This document shows, one piece after another, positions 17,051 to 25,871 of a stretch of DNA of 46,713 nt. Position 1 is the stretch's first letter. Every line of letters starts with the position of its first letter. The translations under genes were made by a program, and so were the position numbers. Source of the DNA: Desulfobulbaceae bacterium (GTDB lineage: Bacteria; Desulfobacterota; Desulfobulbia; Desulfobulbales; Desulfobulbaceae); NCBI GenBank assembly GCA_011389815.1, contig JAABTP010000015.1, positions 1-46,713 on the forward strand, given 5' to 3'. Under the pieces are notes generated by a model, which was not told the origin of the DNA, ran no database searches, and was given only the letters and a program-made list of their open reading frames with translations.

Positions 17051-17938
17051 ATGCTGTCCCCTGATGAGCTTCAACAGCGTTCCTACATGCTTCAGAAGAT
17101 CCGTGTTTTTTTTTATCAGCAGGGATATATTGAGGTAGACACCCCGGTTCGTCTTCCGCTGCTGATTCCTGAAGCGGAAATTATTCCCCTTTCCTCTGAG
17201 AAATGGTTTTTGCAGACCTCACCTGAGCTTTGCATGAAACAGCTCTTGGCTCAGGGAAACGAGCAGATTTTTCAGATTTGTCCCTGTTTTCGCAAGGGAG
17301 AACTGGGACGGCTTCATCAGGAAGAGTTTACCATGCTGGAATGGTATCATGTGGGATGGAGCTATTTGGAGCTGATGAAAGAGTGCGAGCAGCTGATTTG
17401 TCAGGTTGCAGACCAGGAGGTTGTCCAGCGCGCTGGCAAGGAAATTCCTTTACAGATTCCTTGGCAGCGGCTTTCTGTGAATGAAGCCTTTCAGTGCTAT
17501 GCCGGGGTGTCGGCTCAGGAGGCTGTTCGTACAGGAGCCTTTGACCTTCTGCTGGTGGAAAAGGTGGAGCCGGAACTTGGTTGGGAACACCCGGTTTTTT
17601 TGTATGATTACCCTGTTGAACTTGCTTCACTGGCCCGACCAAAGGCGAAATGTCCTGAGTTGGCAGAGCGTTTTGAACTCTACATTGGTGGTGTTGAATT
17701 AGCGAACGGTTTTTCTGAGTTAACCGACCCAGCTGTACAACGATACCGTTTTGCAGAAGAGATGAAAAAGGCTGAGAGATACGGCAGAACCTGCACAATG
17801 CCTGAGAAATTTTTGTCTGTCCTTAAACAGTTACCAGCTTGTGCCGGAATAGCTCTGGGGCTGGATCGCCTGCTTATGATGATTTCTGGCCAGGACTGTC
17901 TTGCCAAGGTGCTTCCCTTTGCACGGGAAGATTTGTAA
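17051..17938 (+). CDS. epmA: Elongation factor P lysine lysyltransferase (EpmA/PoxA/GenX)
   Basis: 295 residues, the short class II lysyl-tRNA-synthetase-like form without an anticodon-binding domain. Class II motifs: motif 1 region GYIEVDTPV, motif 2 in FQICPCFRKGELGRLHQEEFTMLEWY (residues 74-99, split here in reading), and motif 3 in GIALGLDRLLMM near the C-terminus. EpmA attaches beta-lysine to EF-P with EpmB; the modified EF-P helps ribosomes past polyproline. epmB and efp are not in the window. It starts 22 bases after uppP, probably in the same operon. Confidence 0.92.
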   Translation: MLSPDELQQRSYMLQKIRVFFYQQGYIEVDTPVRLPLLIPEAEIIPLSSEKWFLQTSPELCMKQLLAQGNEQIFQICPCFRKGELGRLHQEEFTMLEWYHVGWSYLELMKECEQLICQVADQEVVQRAGKEIPLQIPWQRLSVNEAFQCYAGVSAQEAVRTGAFDLLLVEKVEPELGWEHPVFLYDYPVELASLARPKAKCPELAERFELYIGGVELANGFSELTDPAVQRYRFAEEMKKAERYGRTCTMPEKFLSVLKQLPACAGIALGLDRLLMMISGQDCLAKVLPFAREDL

Positions 17939-18002
17939 AATGATAACATTTGAGAAAGTTGTTTGTTTTTACCGTATTTCATGGTTAATTATTTTTTGTT
18001 TA

Positions 18003-18060
18003 TAGAGGAAATCCCTCCAAAAGGGACTGGGTACTTCTTGGTAAGAAGAGAGAAAGGAGA
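18003..18060 (+). promoter_or_regulatory. 5' leader with two hairpins before the outer-membrane protein gene
   Basis: Two adjacent short inverted repeats, TCCC-tccaaaa-GGGA and CTTCTT-ggt-AAGAAG, lie directly upstream of the AAAGGAGA ribosome site of the next gene. They could shape translation or mRNA stability. They do not match a riboswitch class that I recognise. Confidence 0.35.
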
Positions 18061-18068
18061 ATATTGTG

Positions 18069-18629
18069 ATGAATTCTAAAGTATTATTTCAGCGTCCCGC
18101 CCTGGTGGCGATTATTCTTGTGCTAGGCCTCAGTTTTCCCGGGTTGGCTTTTGCTCAAGCGAATTATGGACAGCAGTCTGTTCACCATGTTTTTTCTGTT
18201 GATGGTCGTTTTGGCTTGGGAGGGATAGTGAATTCGGTGAATTATGGGACGGGTCCCACGGCTGAGTACTGGTTTACCGAGCACGTTGGTGTTATGTGTA
18301 CCTTGGGGGTGACCGGTGATTTTAAAACCACAGCGCTCCGCGGTCAGTACCTCTTTAATTCACTTGTGGTGATGAGTTCTTTTGCCATGCGTCCTTATTT
18401 GGGAGCCGGTTATGCGCATGTTGAAGCGGATCGTACCTCTGGGGGCATTCAATTTGAGGCAGAAGAGGACGGTTTTGAAGGATATGCAGGTATTATGCAT
18501 AATGCCAGATGGCTGCATAAAAATCTTTTCTTTCGGGGAGAGATTGGAATATCAGCCTATGATATGGCCTTGCCTGACGATGATCTGGAGAATGTAACAG
18601 CGAACTTTGGTGTGTTGTTGCTTTTCTAG
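18069..18629 (+). CDS. Small outer-membrane beta-barrel protein, function unknown
   Basis: 186 residues from the ATG at 18069; a GTG three bases earlier is less likely, and AAAGGAGA is 8 bases upstream. The signal peptide ends at about GLAFAQA. The mature part is a series of alternating amphipathic strands rich in Gly and aromatics (FSVDGRFGLGGIVNSV, RPYLGAGYAHVEA, FFRGEIGISAYDM) and ends in Phe, as usual for barrels assembled by BAM. About eight strands would fit the size (OmpX/OmpW-like fold). No specific family is recognised. A terminator follows immediately. Confidence 0.7.
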   Translation: MNSKVLFQRPALVAIILVLGLSFPGLAFAQANYGQQSVHHVFSVDGRFGLGGIVNSVNYGTGPTAEYWFTEHVGVMCTLGVTGDFKTTALRGQYLFNSLVVMSSFAMRPYLGAGYAHVEADRTSGGIQFEAEEDGFEGYAGIMHNARWLHKNLFFRGEIGISAYDMALPDDDLENVTANFGVLLLF

Positions 18630-18646
18630 GGAGCAATTTTTCCTGT

Positions 18647-18691
18647 CCGGCAGAGACCGCGACCCGCCCCTTGCTCTGCCGGTTTCTTTTT
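18647..18691 (+). terminator. Rho-independent terminator after the outer-membrane protein gene
   Basis: Perfect 9-base stem CCGGCAGAG (18647-18655) / CTCTGCCGG (18674-18682) followed by a T-rich run. It separates two convergent genes. Confidence 0.85.
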
Positions 18692-19190
18692 ACAGGCTTT
18701 TCCCTGTCTTTTTCATCGCAGCTGCATAGTCGTCCTGATAATATGGCTGATCATTACATTCTTTTTTAAATTGAGCTGTTTTTTTTCGGTACGGTTCGCT
18801 TTTTTCGTTATACGCAGTTTCCAGTTTTTTGAGTGCATCCAGCTTTTTGTTATAAAGACTCACCTGCTCATTATACTCAATAAGTGGAACCTCAGCTTCC
18901 GCTGGCATTTCTGCTGCAATTTTTTTAACCCCATTGTTGAGCGCGTCAAATTCTTTTTTGGAGGCACTAATTTTTTCATACTCTTCATCAATCTCTGCTT
19001 TGAGGTTGATACAGGCTTCAAGCATTTGCTGGGTCAAAGCCCCTTCGCCTGCTCTTGTTGCTCGGTACTTGCGCTCTGACTTCTTCGTATCCGTACTTAA
19101 GGGGTCAGCAGCGGAAAAACCAAGGTTGGGGAGAGTGACAGCCAGAGTAAAAGCAGCAGCAGGAGCCAGGAAGGATTTCAGGATAGGCAT
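18690..19190 (-). CDS. Secreted coiled-coil protein with a C-terminal QPYYQDDY motif
   Basis: 166 residues from the ATG at 19190, which has GGAG 8 bases upstream; the longer reading from 19241 lacks a ribosome site. The signal peptide ends near GFSAAD. The mature protein is almost entirely helical and charged, likely coiled coil. It ends with a single conserved Cys and the motif CNDQPYYQDDYAAAMKKTGK. It is a paralogue of the gene at 19799-20326: both share GALT-x2-M-x-EAC near the start and the Cys/QPYY-x-DDY end. Location is probably periplasmic. I do not recognise the family. Confidence 0.75.
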   Translation of the reverse strand: MPILKSFLAPAAAFTLAVTLPNLGFSAADPLSTDTKKSERKYRATRAGEGALTQQMLEACINLKAEIDEEYEKISASKKEFDALNNGVKKIAAEMPAEAEVPLIEYNEQVSLYNKKLDALKKLETAYNEKSEPYRKKTAQFKKECNDQPYYQDDYAAAMKKTGKSL

Positions 19191-19317
19191 GGGAATGCTC
19201 CATTTTTTGAGTTGTTTGAGTGTTAGAAAGTTACAGTACAAGTGGCATGACTCGTATTTGTGTATTCCCCTTGGTACAGGGGGATATATATTTTGTTTTC
19301 AGAAAAATAGTAGCTGG

Positions 19318-19773
19318 TTATCTGCCAGTATGACCAAATCCTCCTGTTCCTCGCTCGGTTGCTCCTAACTCCTCGACCTGTTGCAGGCGGGCCTGGCAGA
19401 CTGGAGCAAAAATCAGTTGGGCAATGCGGTCTCCTCGTTGGACAGTAAAGGGGGACTGACCAAGATTGATCAATCCGATTTTTACCTCACCCCGGTAGTC
19501 AGCATCTATGGTGCCAGGTGCGTTGACAACAGTAATACCATGTTTTATAGCTAAACCAGATCGGGGCCGAACCTGCATCTCAAAACCATCTGGCAGAGCA
19601 ACAGCAAATCCTGTAGGAAAAGTTTTGATTTCTCCAGGCTGCAGCTCTGTGTCCTGAGTAATTGCCGCTACTATATCCATACCTGCTGCCTGTGCAGTTG
19701 CGTAGGCAGGTAAAGAAAGATCCCGACAGTTGTCGGGATCAAGCCAGCAGAATAGTACGTCTAATGGGTTCAT
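19318..19773 (-). CDS. dut: Deoxyuridine 5'-triphosphate nucleotidohydrolase
   Basis: 151 residues, a homotrimeric dUTPase. The five motifs are present: AAGMDIVAA (motif 1), RPRSGLA (2), [17 protein letters not shown] (3), RGDRIAQLI (4) and the C-terminal Gly-rich arm [10 protein letters not shown] (5). It hydrolyses dUTP to dUMP and PPi, limiting uracil in DNA and feeding thymidylate synthesis. Length and residues are normal. It is sandwiched between two paralogous periplasmic coiled-coil genes on the same strand, with no functional link that I can see. Confidence 0.95.
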   Translation of the reverse strand: MNPLDVLFCWLDPDNCRDLSLPAYATAQAAGMDIVAAITQDTELQPGEIKTFPTGFAVALPDGFEMQVRPRSGLAIKHGITVVNAPGTIDADYRGEVKIGLINLGQSPFTVQRGDRIAQLIFAPVCQARLQQVEELGATERGTGGFGHTGR

Positions 19774-19798
19774 ATTTTAGTAACAAAGTACCTATTAC

Positions 19799-20326
19799 CT
19801 ATATACCTCGACCCATTTTCTCCTCTATTGCCTTATAATCGTCTTCGTAGTAGGGCTGGTTGTTACAGTTCTGTTCAAATTTCACCTCTTTTTCCTTATA
19901 AGGTTTGATCATATCCTGGTACATTTTGGTTTTTTCCTTTAAAAGAGGAATTCTGGCGTTGTACTCTTTTACTTTGGCATCGTATTCTGCCCTTGCTGCA
20001 CTGGTGTCGTTCTCGTCAAATTGCCCTTTATTGTTTTTGAGATAGGCCCCAAGCTCTTTTACTTCATTGTTTAATGTTCCCAGTTCTTCTCTGAGGTTGT
20101 CAAGTTGTTCCATATCCTTTTCCATATCGGTCTTCAGGACAACACATGCTTCAATCATTTCCTTGGTTAACGCTCCGGGGCTGTTAGGTTTCTCCCTGTA
20201 TTCCCGGGCCATCCTGTCCACGTCAACTTCTGCATCTGGGGATGGAGGAGTAGCTGCGTGGATGCCACATGGTGAGATGATACCGGCAAGGGCCAGAAAG
20301 CCCAGCGTTAATGATATTTTCTGCAT
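19799..20326 (-). CDS. Secreted coiled-coil protein, paralogue of the 18690-19190 gene
   Basis: 175 residues. The signal peptide ends at about GIHAATP. The mature part is charged and helical, with heptad-like stretches (MEQLDNLREELGTLNNEV, then EYNARIPLLKEKTKMY). The C-terminus has CNNQPYYEDDYKAIEEKMG. Shared landmarks with the other paralogue are GALTKEMIEAC at the mature N-terminus and the Cys/QPYY-x-DDY end. The two conserved Cys (one in EAC, one in CNNQ) could form a disulfide bracketing the coiled coil. Function is unknown; periplasmic by signal peptide. Confidence 0.75.
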   Translation of the reverse strand: MQKISLTLGFLALAGIISPCGIHAATPPSPDAEVDVDRMAREYREKPNSPGALTKEMIEACVVLKTDMEKDMEQLDNLREELGTLNNEVKELGAYLKNNKGQFDENDTSAARAEYDAKVKEYNARIPLLKEKTKMYQDMIKPYKEKEVKFEQNCNNQPYYEDDYKAIEEKMGRGI

Positions 20327-20659
20327 TTTCTTCCTCTTATATTGAATTCATCTAACTACGATTCAAATTATTCCCATCGGTATCTCTTATATACCATAGA
20401 TTGTGGCGAGATTCACTGGAAAATATTCTTTTCTAGCCTGTTTTGGCGACACTCTGTGGACAAGCATTTCGTGATGAAATGTTCTTTTTTTTTCGTTTTT
20501 TCGTGTGTGTTGTAGTCTTTTTTGCTTGGTTTACTGGATAACCTTCCTTAGTGAAAGTAAGTATTGTTTTTTTGTGCCGAGCAAGGTATAGTTTTTTTTA
20601 CCATTGAAATGGGCATTGTATTGTAAATTGAACTTCTTCGTTGAGGCAGTGTTTGTGTT
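20327..20659. other. AT-rich intergenic region, no gene seen
   Basis: About 330 bases between divergent genes. It should hold promoters for both sides. I see no convincing ORF, RNA or repeat in it. Confidence 0.5.
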
Positions 20660-20938
20660 ATGGAAGATGAAAATATAAATTGCTGGGAATTCAAAGAATG
20701 TGGGAGAGAGCTTGGTGGCAAGAATGCAGCTGTGAACGGTGTTTGCCCAGCTGCAATTGAGTCCAGAGCAAATGGTATCCATCAGGGGAGAAATGGTGGG
20801 CGTTGTTGTTGGGTTGTTGTTGATTCTTATTGTAAGATTAAGACGACAGGAGGAATTGCCAGGAAATTTCTTGAGTGCAGAAACTGTGATTTTTATGCTA
20901 TAGTAAAAAAATCTTCTGAATTACTTGTTGTTGTCTAG
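20660..20938 (+). CDS. Two-CW-domain small cysteine-rich protein
   Basis: 92 residues. It begins NCWEFKECGRELGGKN and continues GVCPAA, GRCCWVV, YCKI and CRNCDFYAIV. This is the two-CW pattern: two Cys-Trp containing halves with seven or more Cys, common as small stand-alone cytoplasmic proteins in Desulfobacterota. The cysteines suggest metal or Fe-S binding, but no biochemical function is established. There is no signal peptide. It stands alone, with non-coding sequence on both sides. Confidence 0.8.
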   Translation: MEDENINCWEFKECGRELGGKNAAVNGVCPAAIESRANGIHQGRNGGRCCWVVVDSYCKIKTTGGIARKFLECRNCDFYAIVKKSSELLVVV

Positions 20939-21254
20939 TATAGTTTTTTAAATTAAAATAAACAGCGGTTTTTTTTCAGAGTGTGATAATATTTCTTCTG
21001 TCGTCTTCCTGCACGATACAAGAGGTTTTTGTTTATCCCGGTGTGTATGCATCGGGATTTTTTTTTGTCTGGTACTCTGGGGTTCATGTTCTCCTGCCTG
21101 TCATCATCTGGAAGAGCAAAGGAAAAATACCTTTTTCGCCTTCTTGCCTTTTGGCGTATTTATTGTACAATAAAATATTATGAGTAAGAGTAAAAGCAAT
21201 AACGATGCCGTTGCAATGTAGGGGCAGCGGCTTTATCATAGCTTACAGAGCGGT
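20939..21254 (+). other. Intergenic region with one terminator
   Basis: 316 bases between the two-CW gene and the transglycosylase. Apart from the terminator at 21035-21067, I see nothing definite. The approximately 95 bases before that terminator could be a long 3' UTR or a small RNA; no promoter is clear enough to choose. Confidence 0.4.
21035..21067 (+). terminator. Rho-independent terminator
   Basis: ATCCCG (21035-21040) / CGGGAT (21053-21058) stem with a 12-base loop and a run of nine T. It lies about 100 bases downstream of the two-CW gene. Confidence 0.75.
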
Positions 21255-21269
21255 GTGCCAATGTCTATC

Positions 21270-22718
21270 ATGAGAAAAAGAATAACCTGCTTGCTTCTGT
21301 TTTTTGCAACGATTGTACTGATTGATGGGCGATGTGAGGCTGGTTCCCGTTTTCCTATTTATCGGATAATTGCGCCCAATGTACAATTCTGGGAAAAGAT
21401 TTATGGGACATATACAAGCAACCAGGGCGTGTTGCATGATAAAGACGACGTAAGTATTATTTATGGTGTGATAGACTTTATTCCGAGGAGAACACCAGGG
21501 GCAGGCAAGGTGAATGCCCAGCTGGAAAAAATGGTTCGCTTGCGCCATAAAAAAATGCTGGAAAAATTCGCTGATGGTAAAAAGCCAAGGACAAAAGAAG
21601 AAGAAAAAGTCTATGCCCTCTTTAAGGGGAAGCAGAAAGCTGATGTCTTCCGTGAGGCCATTAAAAATCTTCGTGTACAAACAGGCCTGAAAGATAATTT
21701 TCGTAAAGGAGTCATTCGTTCTGGTGCCTACATGCCCCTTATTAAAAAGATTATGCGGGCACGTAATCTGCCGGTCGAATTGGCCTATCTTCCTCATGTA
21801 GAATCTTCCTTTAATCTGAATGCCCATTCAAAGGCCGCAGCTGTTGGCCTTTGGCAGTTTACCAAGTATACCGGGCGAGAGTATATGACCATTAATGAGC
21901 TTGTTGATGAGCGTTTTGATGTGTACTTATCCAGTCTGGCAGCCGCAAAATTTCTTCAGGAAAATTATCGTCAGCTTGGGTCGTGGCCTTTGGCCCTGAC
22001 AGCCTATAATTATGGACGGGCCGGGATGGTACGGGCCCAAAAAAAATGGGGAACGTATCCACGGATTATTAAACATCATGAAACAGGGATCTTTAAGTTT
22101 GCTTCAAAGAATTTTTATGCAGAATTTATAGCTGCTGTTCGGGTGGCAAGACGGCTGGAAAATGAACGCTCATTGGTGAAGGATCGTCCCTGGATTAATG
22201 TCACATTTCGTTTACGTGACTATGCTTCTGCATCGGAACTGAGTGAGTATTTCGGTATAAATGCTGAAGAGTTTGAGCGATTGAATCCGGCCCTCCGTGA
22301 TCCTGTTCTTGAAGGCAGGAAATATATTCCTGAAGGTACTCTGGTTCGTCTGCCAGCGACAAAACGCATTCGCAAGCAGATAAAGACGATTCCTTCCCGG
22401 CTCTTGTATGCTCAGCAAATTCGGGATAAAGAGTACAGGGTCAGAAGGGGAGATACTGCGTTGAGTGTTGCAAAGAAATACAAGGTGCCGTTAAAAGAGC
22501 TTATTCATGCAAATGATCTCGGAAGAAAAGCAACCATACGTTTGGGCCAGAAACTCAAAATACCTGCTCCAGCTGTTGTGAAGAAAAAGGCAAAGAGCAG
22601 CAAAGAAGTGGTTACCTTGGAGGCCACTCCAAAAGAGGAAAAAAATACTCTTCCGACCCTTGCTGATACGAGTAACCGTATCCTTACTCTGGATAAATTA
22701 TCCAAGAGAACGCCATGA
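21270..22718 (+). CDS. MltD-like lytic murein transglycosylase with LysM domain
   Basis: 482 residues from the ATG at 21270; a GTG at 21255 and an ATG at 21261 are alternatives. The signal peptide covers about the first 25 residues. The SLT domain (about 150-290) has the catalytic Glu178 in LPHVESSFN, followed by AVGLWQF and ALTAYNYGRAGMVRA, the classical GxWQF and AYN motifs. A LysM repeat with YRVRRGDTALSVAKKY and LGQKLKIP lies near residues 385-435, and a second weaker LysM-like unit precedes it. The enzyme cleaves glycan strands of peptidoglycan to give 1,6-anhydro-muropeptides. It is probably periplasmic or outer-membrane associated; no lipobox Cys is obvious. Confidence 0.9.
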   Translation: MRKRITCLLLFFATIVLIDGRCEAGSRFPIYRIIAPNVQFWEKIYGTYTSNQGVLHDKDDVSIIYGVIDFIPRRTPGAGKVNAQLEKMVRLRHKKMLEKFADGKKPRTKEEEKVYALFKGKQKADVFREAIKNLRVQTGLKDNFRKGVIRSGAYMPLIKKIMRARNLPVELAYLPHVESSFNLNAHSKAAAVGLWQFTKYTGREYMTINELVDERFDVYLSSLAAAKFLQENYRQLGSWPLALTAYNYGRAGMVRAQKKWGTYPRIIKHHETGIFKFASKNFYAEFIAAVRVARRLENERSLVKDRPWINVTFRLRDYASASELSEYFGINAEEFERLNPALRDPVLEGRKYIPEGTLVRLPATKRIRKQIKTIPSRLLYAQQIRDKEYRVRRGDTALSVAKKYKVPLKELIHANDLGRKATIRLGQKLKIPAPAVVKKKAKSSKEVVTLEATPKEEKNTLPTLADTSNRILTLDKLSKRTP

Positions 22719-22829
22719 TTCTTCAGATTTCCTGGAAATGACGATCTGTTGTTTCCAGGAAAAGCTTTTGCTGCTCTCTTCTGAATATCTGTTTTTTAAA
22801 CAGGTAAAGAACTTAATATATCCTTCCTT

Positions 22830-24437
22830 ATGTCGCATTCCTCTATCCCGTCAGGTACTCCTGTAAGCCCTGCTATGCAGCTCAGCCCGCTCAAGGCAGG
22901 TGGACGGCTCAGTCGCTGGGCCTTTGAGTATGTTCCTGAAGAAAAAAAAATTATCAGATTCTTGCGCAGTTTACTCCGTATTTTGCTGATCATGGTGTAT
23001 GAGTTCAGCAATACCAATATTTCCTTGCGTGCTTCAGCCCTGACCTTCTCTGTTATGCTGTCTATGGTGCCCTTGTTGGCAATGAGCACGGCCATTTTGA
23101 AAGGGTTAGGCAATGGTGATCAGATGCGGATAGCGGCCTATCACTTTATTGATCAACTGGATCCTGATGTCAGTCAGCAGGGAGCAGATATTCTGGCAAA
23201 TCAGTCTGCTCCTCAAGCTTCTCCTCAATCCTCTCAACAGGTTGACCTGGAAAAACCTGCTTCTGAAGATACGCCGGAAGCGGTTGCTCCAGAAGACCTT
23301 GCTCCGGCAGATGCTGTACAAGAAGATGCAGTTCAAAAAGATGCAGCCCAGGAAGACCCCGAACCACCTCCCTCGTTGAATCGTCATCTGCATCAGGCCA
23401 TTGATACTATTTTCGACTATGTGGATAATACGAATTTTGCTGCCTTGGGGGCCTTTGGTATTGTTGGTCTGTTGATTGTGGTGATTATGGTGCTCAGCTC
23501 TGTGGAAGATGCCATGAATGCTATCTGGCATACCCGGCGTGGACGCTCTTTGTTCCGTAAAATTATGGACTATCTCGCCCTGCTTGTTCTCCTGCCCATT
23601 TCAATCAATATTACCCTGGCTGGCGATGCTATCCTGCGATCACCCAAAATAATGGAATATATTATTACGGTGATTCCTTCAATCTGGACTGTGCAGATGC
23701 TCCTGAAGCTGCTGCCCTTCCTCTTTATAACCCTGTCCCTGATGATGATGTATCTTTTTTTCCCTAATGTGAAGGTCAAAACCACAGCGGCCTTTTGCGG
23801 GGCCTTATTTGGGGCGGTTTTCTGGTTTATTGTCCAGCGTGGCTATGTGGTTCTCCAGATCGGGGTGGCAAAGTATAATGCTATTTACGGCTCCTTTGCC
23901 ACGGTTCCGCTGTTTTTAGTGTGGATTCAGTTGGGATGGATGTTTATTCTCCTGGGAGCGGTGCTTGCTTACGCTATTCAGCATCGTAATAGTTATCAAC
24001 TTTCAGGGGCAGAAAGCAGTACTCGTCAGGATCTCCAACGGACCTTTGATATTTTGATTGCAGTGTATAATAATTTTGCCCTTGGTCAGGGAACCTCCCT
24101 GGAGCACTTGATTGGTCAATGCCAGGTGGTGAATGAGACTGACCTGGCCCATCCTCTGGATATACTTGTGCAGGGCGATTTGCTGCATGAGATTGAGCAG
24201 GAGGGAACAGCGGCCTTTATTCCATGTCGCCCTCTTGAACAGGTTGATGCGGTGCAGATTATTCGTTTGATACTTGGCAAGGCAGGAAACGTGGAATCTG
24301 TTGGTGGCGATCTTGCTGATCAGGTCATCCAGGCAGCAGAGCATGTTATTCCGGCAGAAGATTTTCCAAAAGAATATTTGACCAAGTCTCTTACCCATTC
24401 TCCTGCTCATCCTGCTCATCCTGCACAGGCAGTGTAA
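22830..24437 (+). CDS. YihY/BrkB-family inner-membrane protein with an acidic insert
   Basis: 535 residues. The YihY core shows ISLRASALTFSVMLSMVPLLA near the N-terminus and later GSFATVPLFLVWIQLGWMFILLGA, with about six membrane helices. Between helices 1 and 2, at about residues 125-180, there is a low-complexity insert of Ala, Gln, Glu, Asp and Pro (for example AVQEDAVQKDAAQED) that is absent from typical members. A cytoplasmic C-terminal winged-helix-like extension follows and ends in a small His-Pro-Ala repeat. Members were once called RNase BN; that activity is not supported for the family and the function is unknown. Confidence 0.85.
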   Translation: MSHSSIPSGTPVSPAMQLSPLKAGGRLSRWAFEYVPEEKKIIRFLRSLLRILLIMVYEFSNTNISLRASALTFSVMLSMVPLLAMSTAILKGLGNGDQMRIAAYHFIDQLDPDVSQQGADILANQSAPQASPQSSQQVDLEKPASEDTPEAVAPEDLAPADAVQEDAVQKDAAQEDPEPPPSLNRHLHQAIDTIFDYVDNTNFAALGAFGIVGLLIVVIMVLSSVEDAMNAIWHTRRGRSLFRKIMDYLALLVLLPISINITLAGDAILRSPKIMEYIITVIPSIWTVQMLLKLLPFLFITLSLMMMYLFFPNVKVKTTAAFCGALFGAVFWFIVQRGYVVLQIGVAKYNAIYGSFATVPLFLVWIQLGWMFILLGAVLAYAIQHRNSYQLSGAESSTRQDLQRTFDILIAVYNNFALGQGTSLEHLIGQCQVVNETDLAHPLDILVQGDLLHEIEQEGTAAFIPCRPLEQVDAVQIIRLILGKAGNVESVGGDLADQVIQAAEHVIPAEDFPKEYLTKSLTHSPAHPAHPAQAV

Positions 24438-24624
24438 TATCTCCCTGCAAAAGCCACTCTCTTGTTTCCCTTTTTCCTCTGTTTATGATAGACTAGGCCA
24501 AATCTCTTCCTTGTCAGGATATTCGTGTCTTCTCTTCAGGGAAAAGAATGATGGGATATGAGTGTGGCAATATGTCGCTCGCAGCGAGGGGCATTTTACA
24601 AATGATGACGTGCTGTGTACAACC

Positions 24625-25863
24625 ATGATCGGAGAAATTATTGCCATCGGCGATGAGCTGACCTCGGGCCGGATAACCAATACCACCAGTGCCTTTGCCG
24701 CCAGAGAGCTTTTCCTGGCCGGTCATGAGATCTATGCCATGCACACCATCGGGGATACGCCCAAGCTGATCGGCGAGGCCCTGAAGCGGGCGATCCGGCG
24801 GGTGGATTTTGTGATCGTTACCGGTGGACTGGGGCCAACCACGGATGATTTGACCAATGAAGCTGTGGCCGCGGCCCTGCAACGTCCTGCCACCCTGAAT
24901 GAGGCTATCCTGGAAAAGGTTCGCTCCCAGTTACAGGACGCGGACGGGCAGCTGGATGCCCTGGAAAAACTGGCCTGGCTGCCGGAAGGTGCCGAGGTGC
25001 TGAGTTCTGAAGAAAGAATGGCCGGGCATCTGCTTGTCCATGATGATATTCCTGTTTTTTTTCTGCCCGGAGTGCCAGTGCAGGCCCAGAAACTGCTGGT
25101 GGATATCGTCCTGCCGCGCTTGGCAGGCTGGAGCGGTTGTCATAAATATCAGCAGATGCGTTTGTACAAGACCGTGGGCCTGCCCGAGCACGAGATCAAT
25201 CAACGCCTTATGCCGTTGGAGCAGGAAAAAAAGGTAACGGTGGGCTATTATCCGGTGGATTTTGAAGTACATGTCAGCCTGATTGCATCCGGCAGCAGTG
25301 CAGAGGAGGTGGATGTCCTGTTCATTGATGCGGAGCAGCGAATCCGGGAAGCCCTAGGCGATCATATTTACGGCACAGATCGGGAGACCTTAGCCGAGGT
25401 GGTGGGTAATCTGCTCCGGGAGAAACGCCTCATGCTCTCTACTGCCGAGTCCTGTACCGGTGGCTTGATCAGTTCACAGCTGACCATGGTTCCAGGCAGT
25501 TCTGAGTGGTTTGCTGGCGGGGCAGTGGCCTATTCAAATCATCTCAAAGAGGTGCTCCTTAATGTGGACCGGGATCTGCTGCGCAACTACGGGGCGGTGA
25601 GCGGGCAGGTGGCCAGGGCAATGGCGGCCCGGCTTGCGGCCCGGGTGGGGACCAAGGTTGCTCTTTCTGTTACCGGCATTGCCGGACCAGGCGGCGGTAC
25701 AGCAGAAAAGCCGGTGGGCACAGTCTACATCGGGCTTTTTTATAAGGAGAAGGTCAGGGATGTCCTGCATCATTTCTCCGGCAGCCGGAAAGAGATCCAG
25801 GCGTTGACGGCCCAGACAGCCTTGGACATGGTGCGGCGGGCCTTGTTGAAAGATGCAGTATGA
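24625..25863 (+). CDS. cinA: CinA: competence/damage-inducible protein with NMN deamidase domain
   Basis: 412 residues from the ATG at 24625, which fits the family start MIGEIIAIGDEL; a longer reading from 24562 is unsupported. The N-terminal MoCF-like domain has TGGLGPTTDDLT. The C-terminal amidohydrolase domain has STAESCTGGLISSQLT and SVTGIAGPGGG, the signature of nicotinamide mononucleotide deamidases. CinA recycles pyridine nucleotides and is often linked to recA, as here (recA is the next intact gene). Codon use is more GC-rich than in the genes before it. The stop is followed 8 bases later by a tandem repeat array. Confidence 0.93.
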   Translation: MIGEIIAIGDELTSGRITNTTSAFAARELFLAGHEIYAMHTIGDTPKLIGEALKRAIRRVDFVIVTGGLGPTTDDLTNEAVAAALQRPATLNEAILEKVRSQLQDADGQLDALEKLAWLPEGAEVLSSEERMAGHLLVHDDIPVFFLPGVPVQAQKLLVDIVLPRLAGWSGCHKYQQMRLYKTVGLPEHEINQRLMPLEQEKKVTVGYYPVDFEVHVSLIASGSSAEEVDVLFIDAEQRIREALGDHIYGTDRETLAEVVGNLLREKRLMLSTAESCTGGLISSQLTMVPGSSEWFAGGAVAYSNHLKEVLLNVDRDLLRNYGAVSGQVARAMAARLAARVGTKVALSVTGIAGPGGGTAEKPVGTVYIGLFYKEKVRDVLHHFSGSRKEIQALTAQTALDMVRRALLKDAV

Positions 25864-25871
25864 TAAAGACT

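Noticed and set aside
21216..21230. Third copy of the GTAGGGGC element
   Set aside because: Only the first few bases match; there is no CCCTAC end or AGACAC core.
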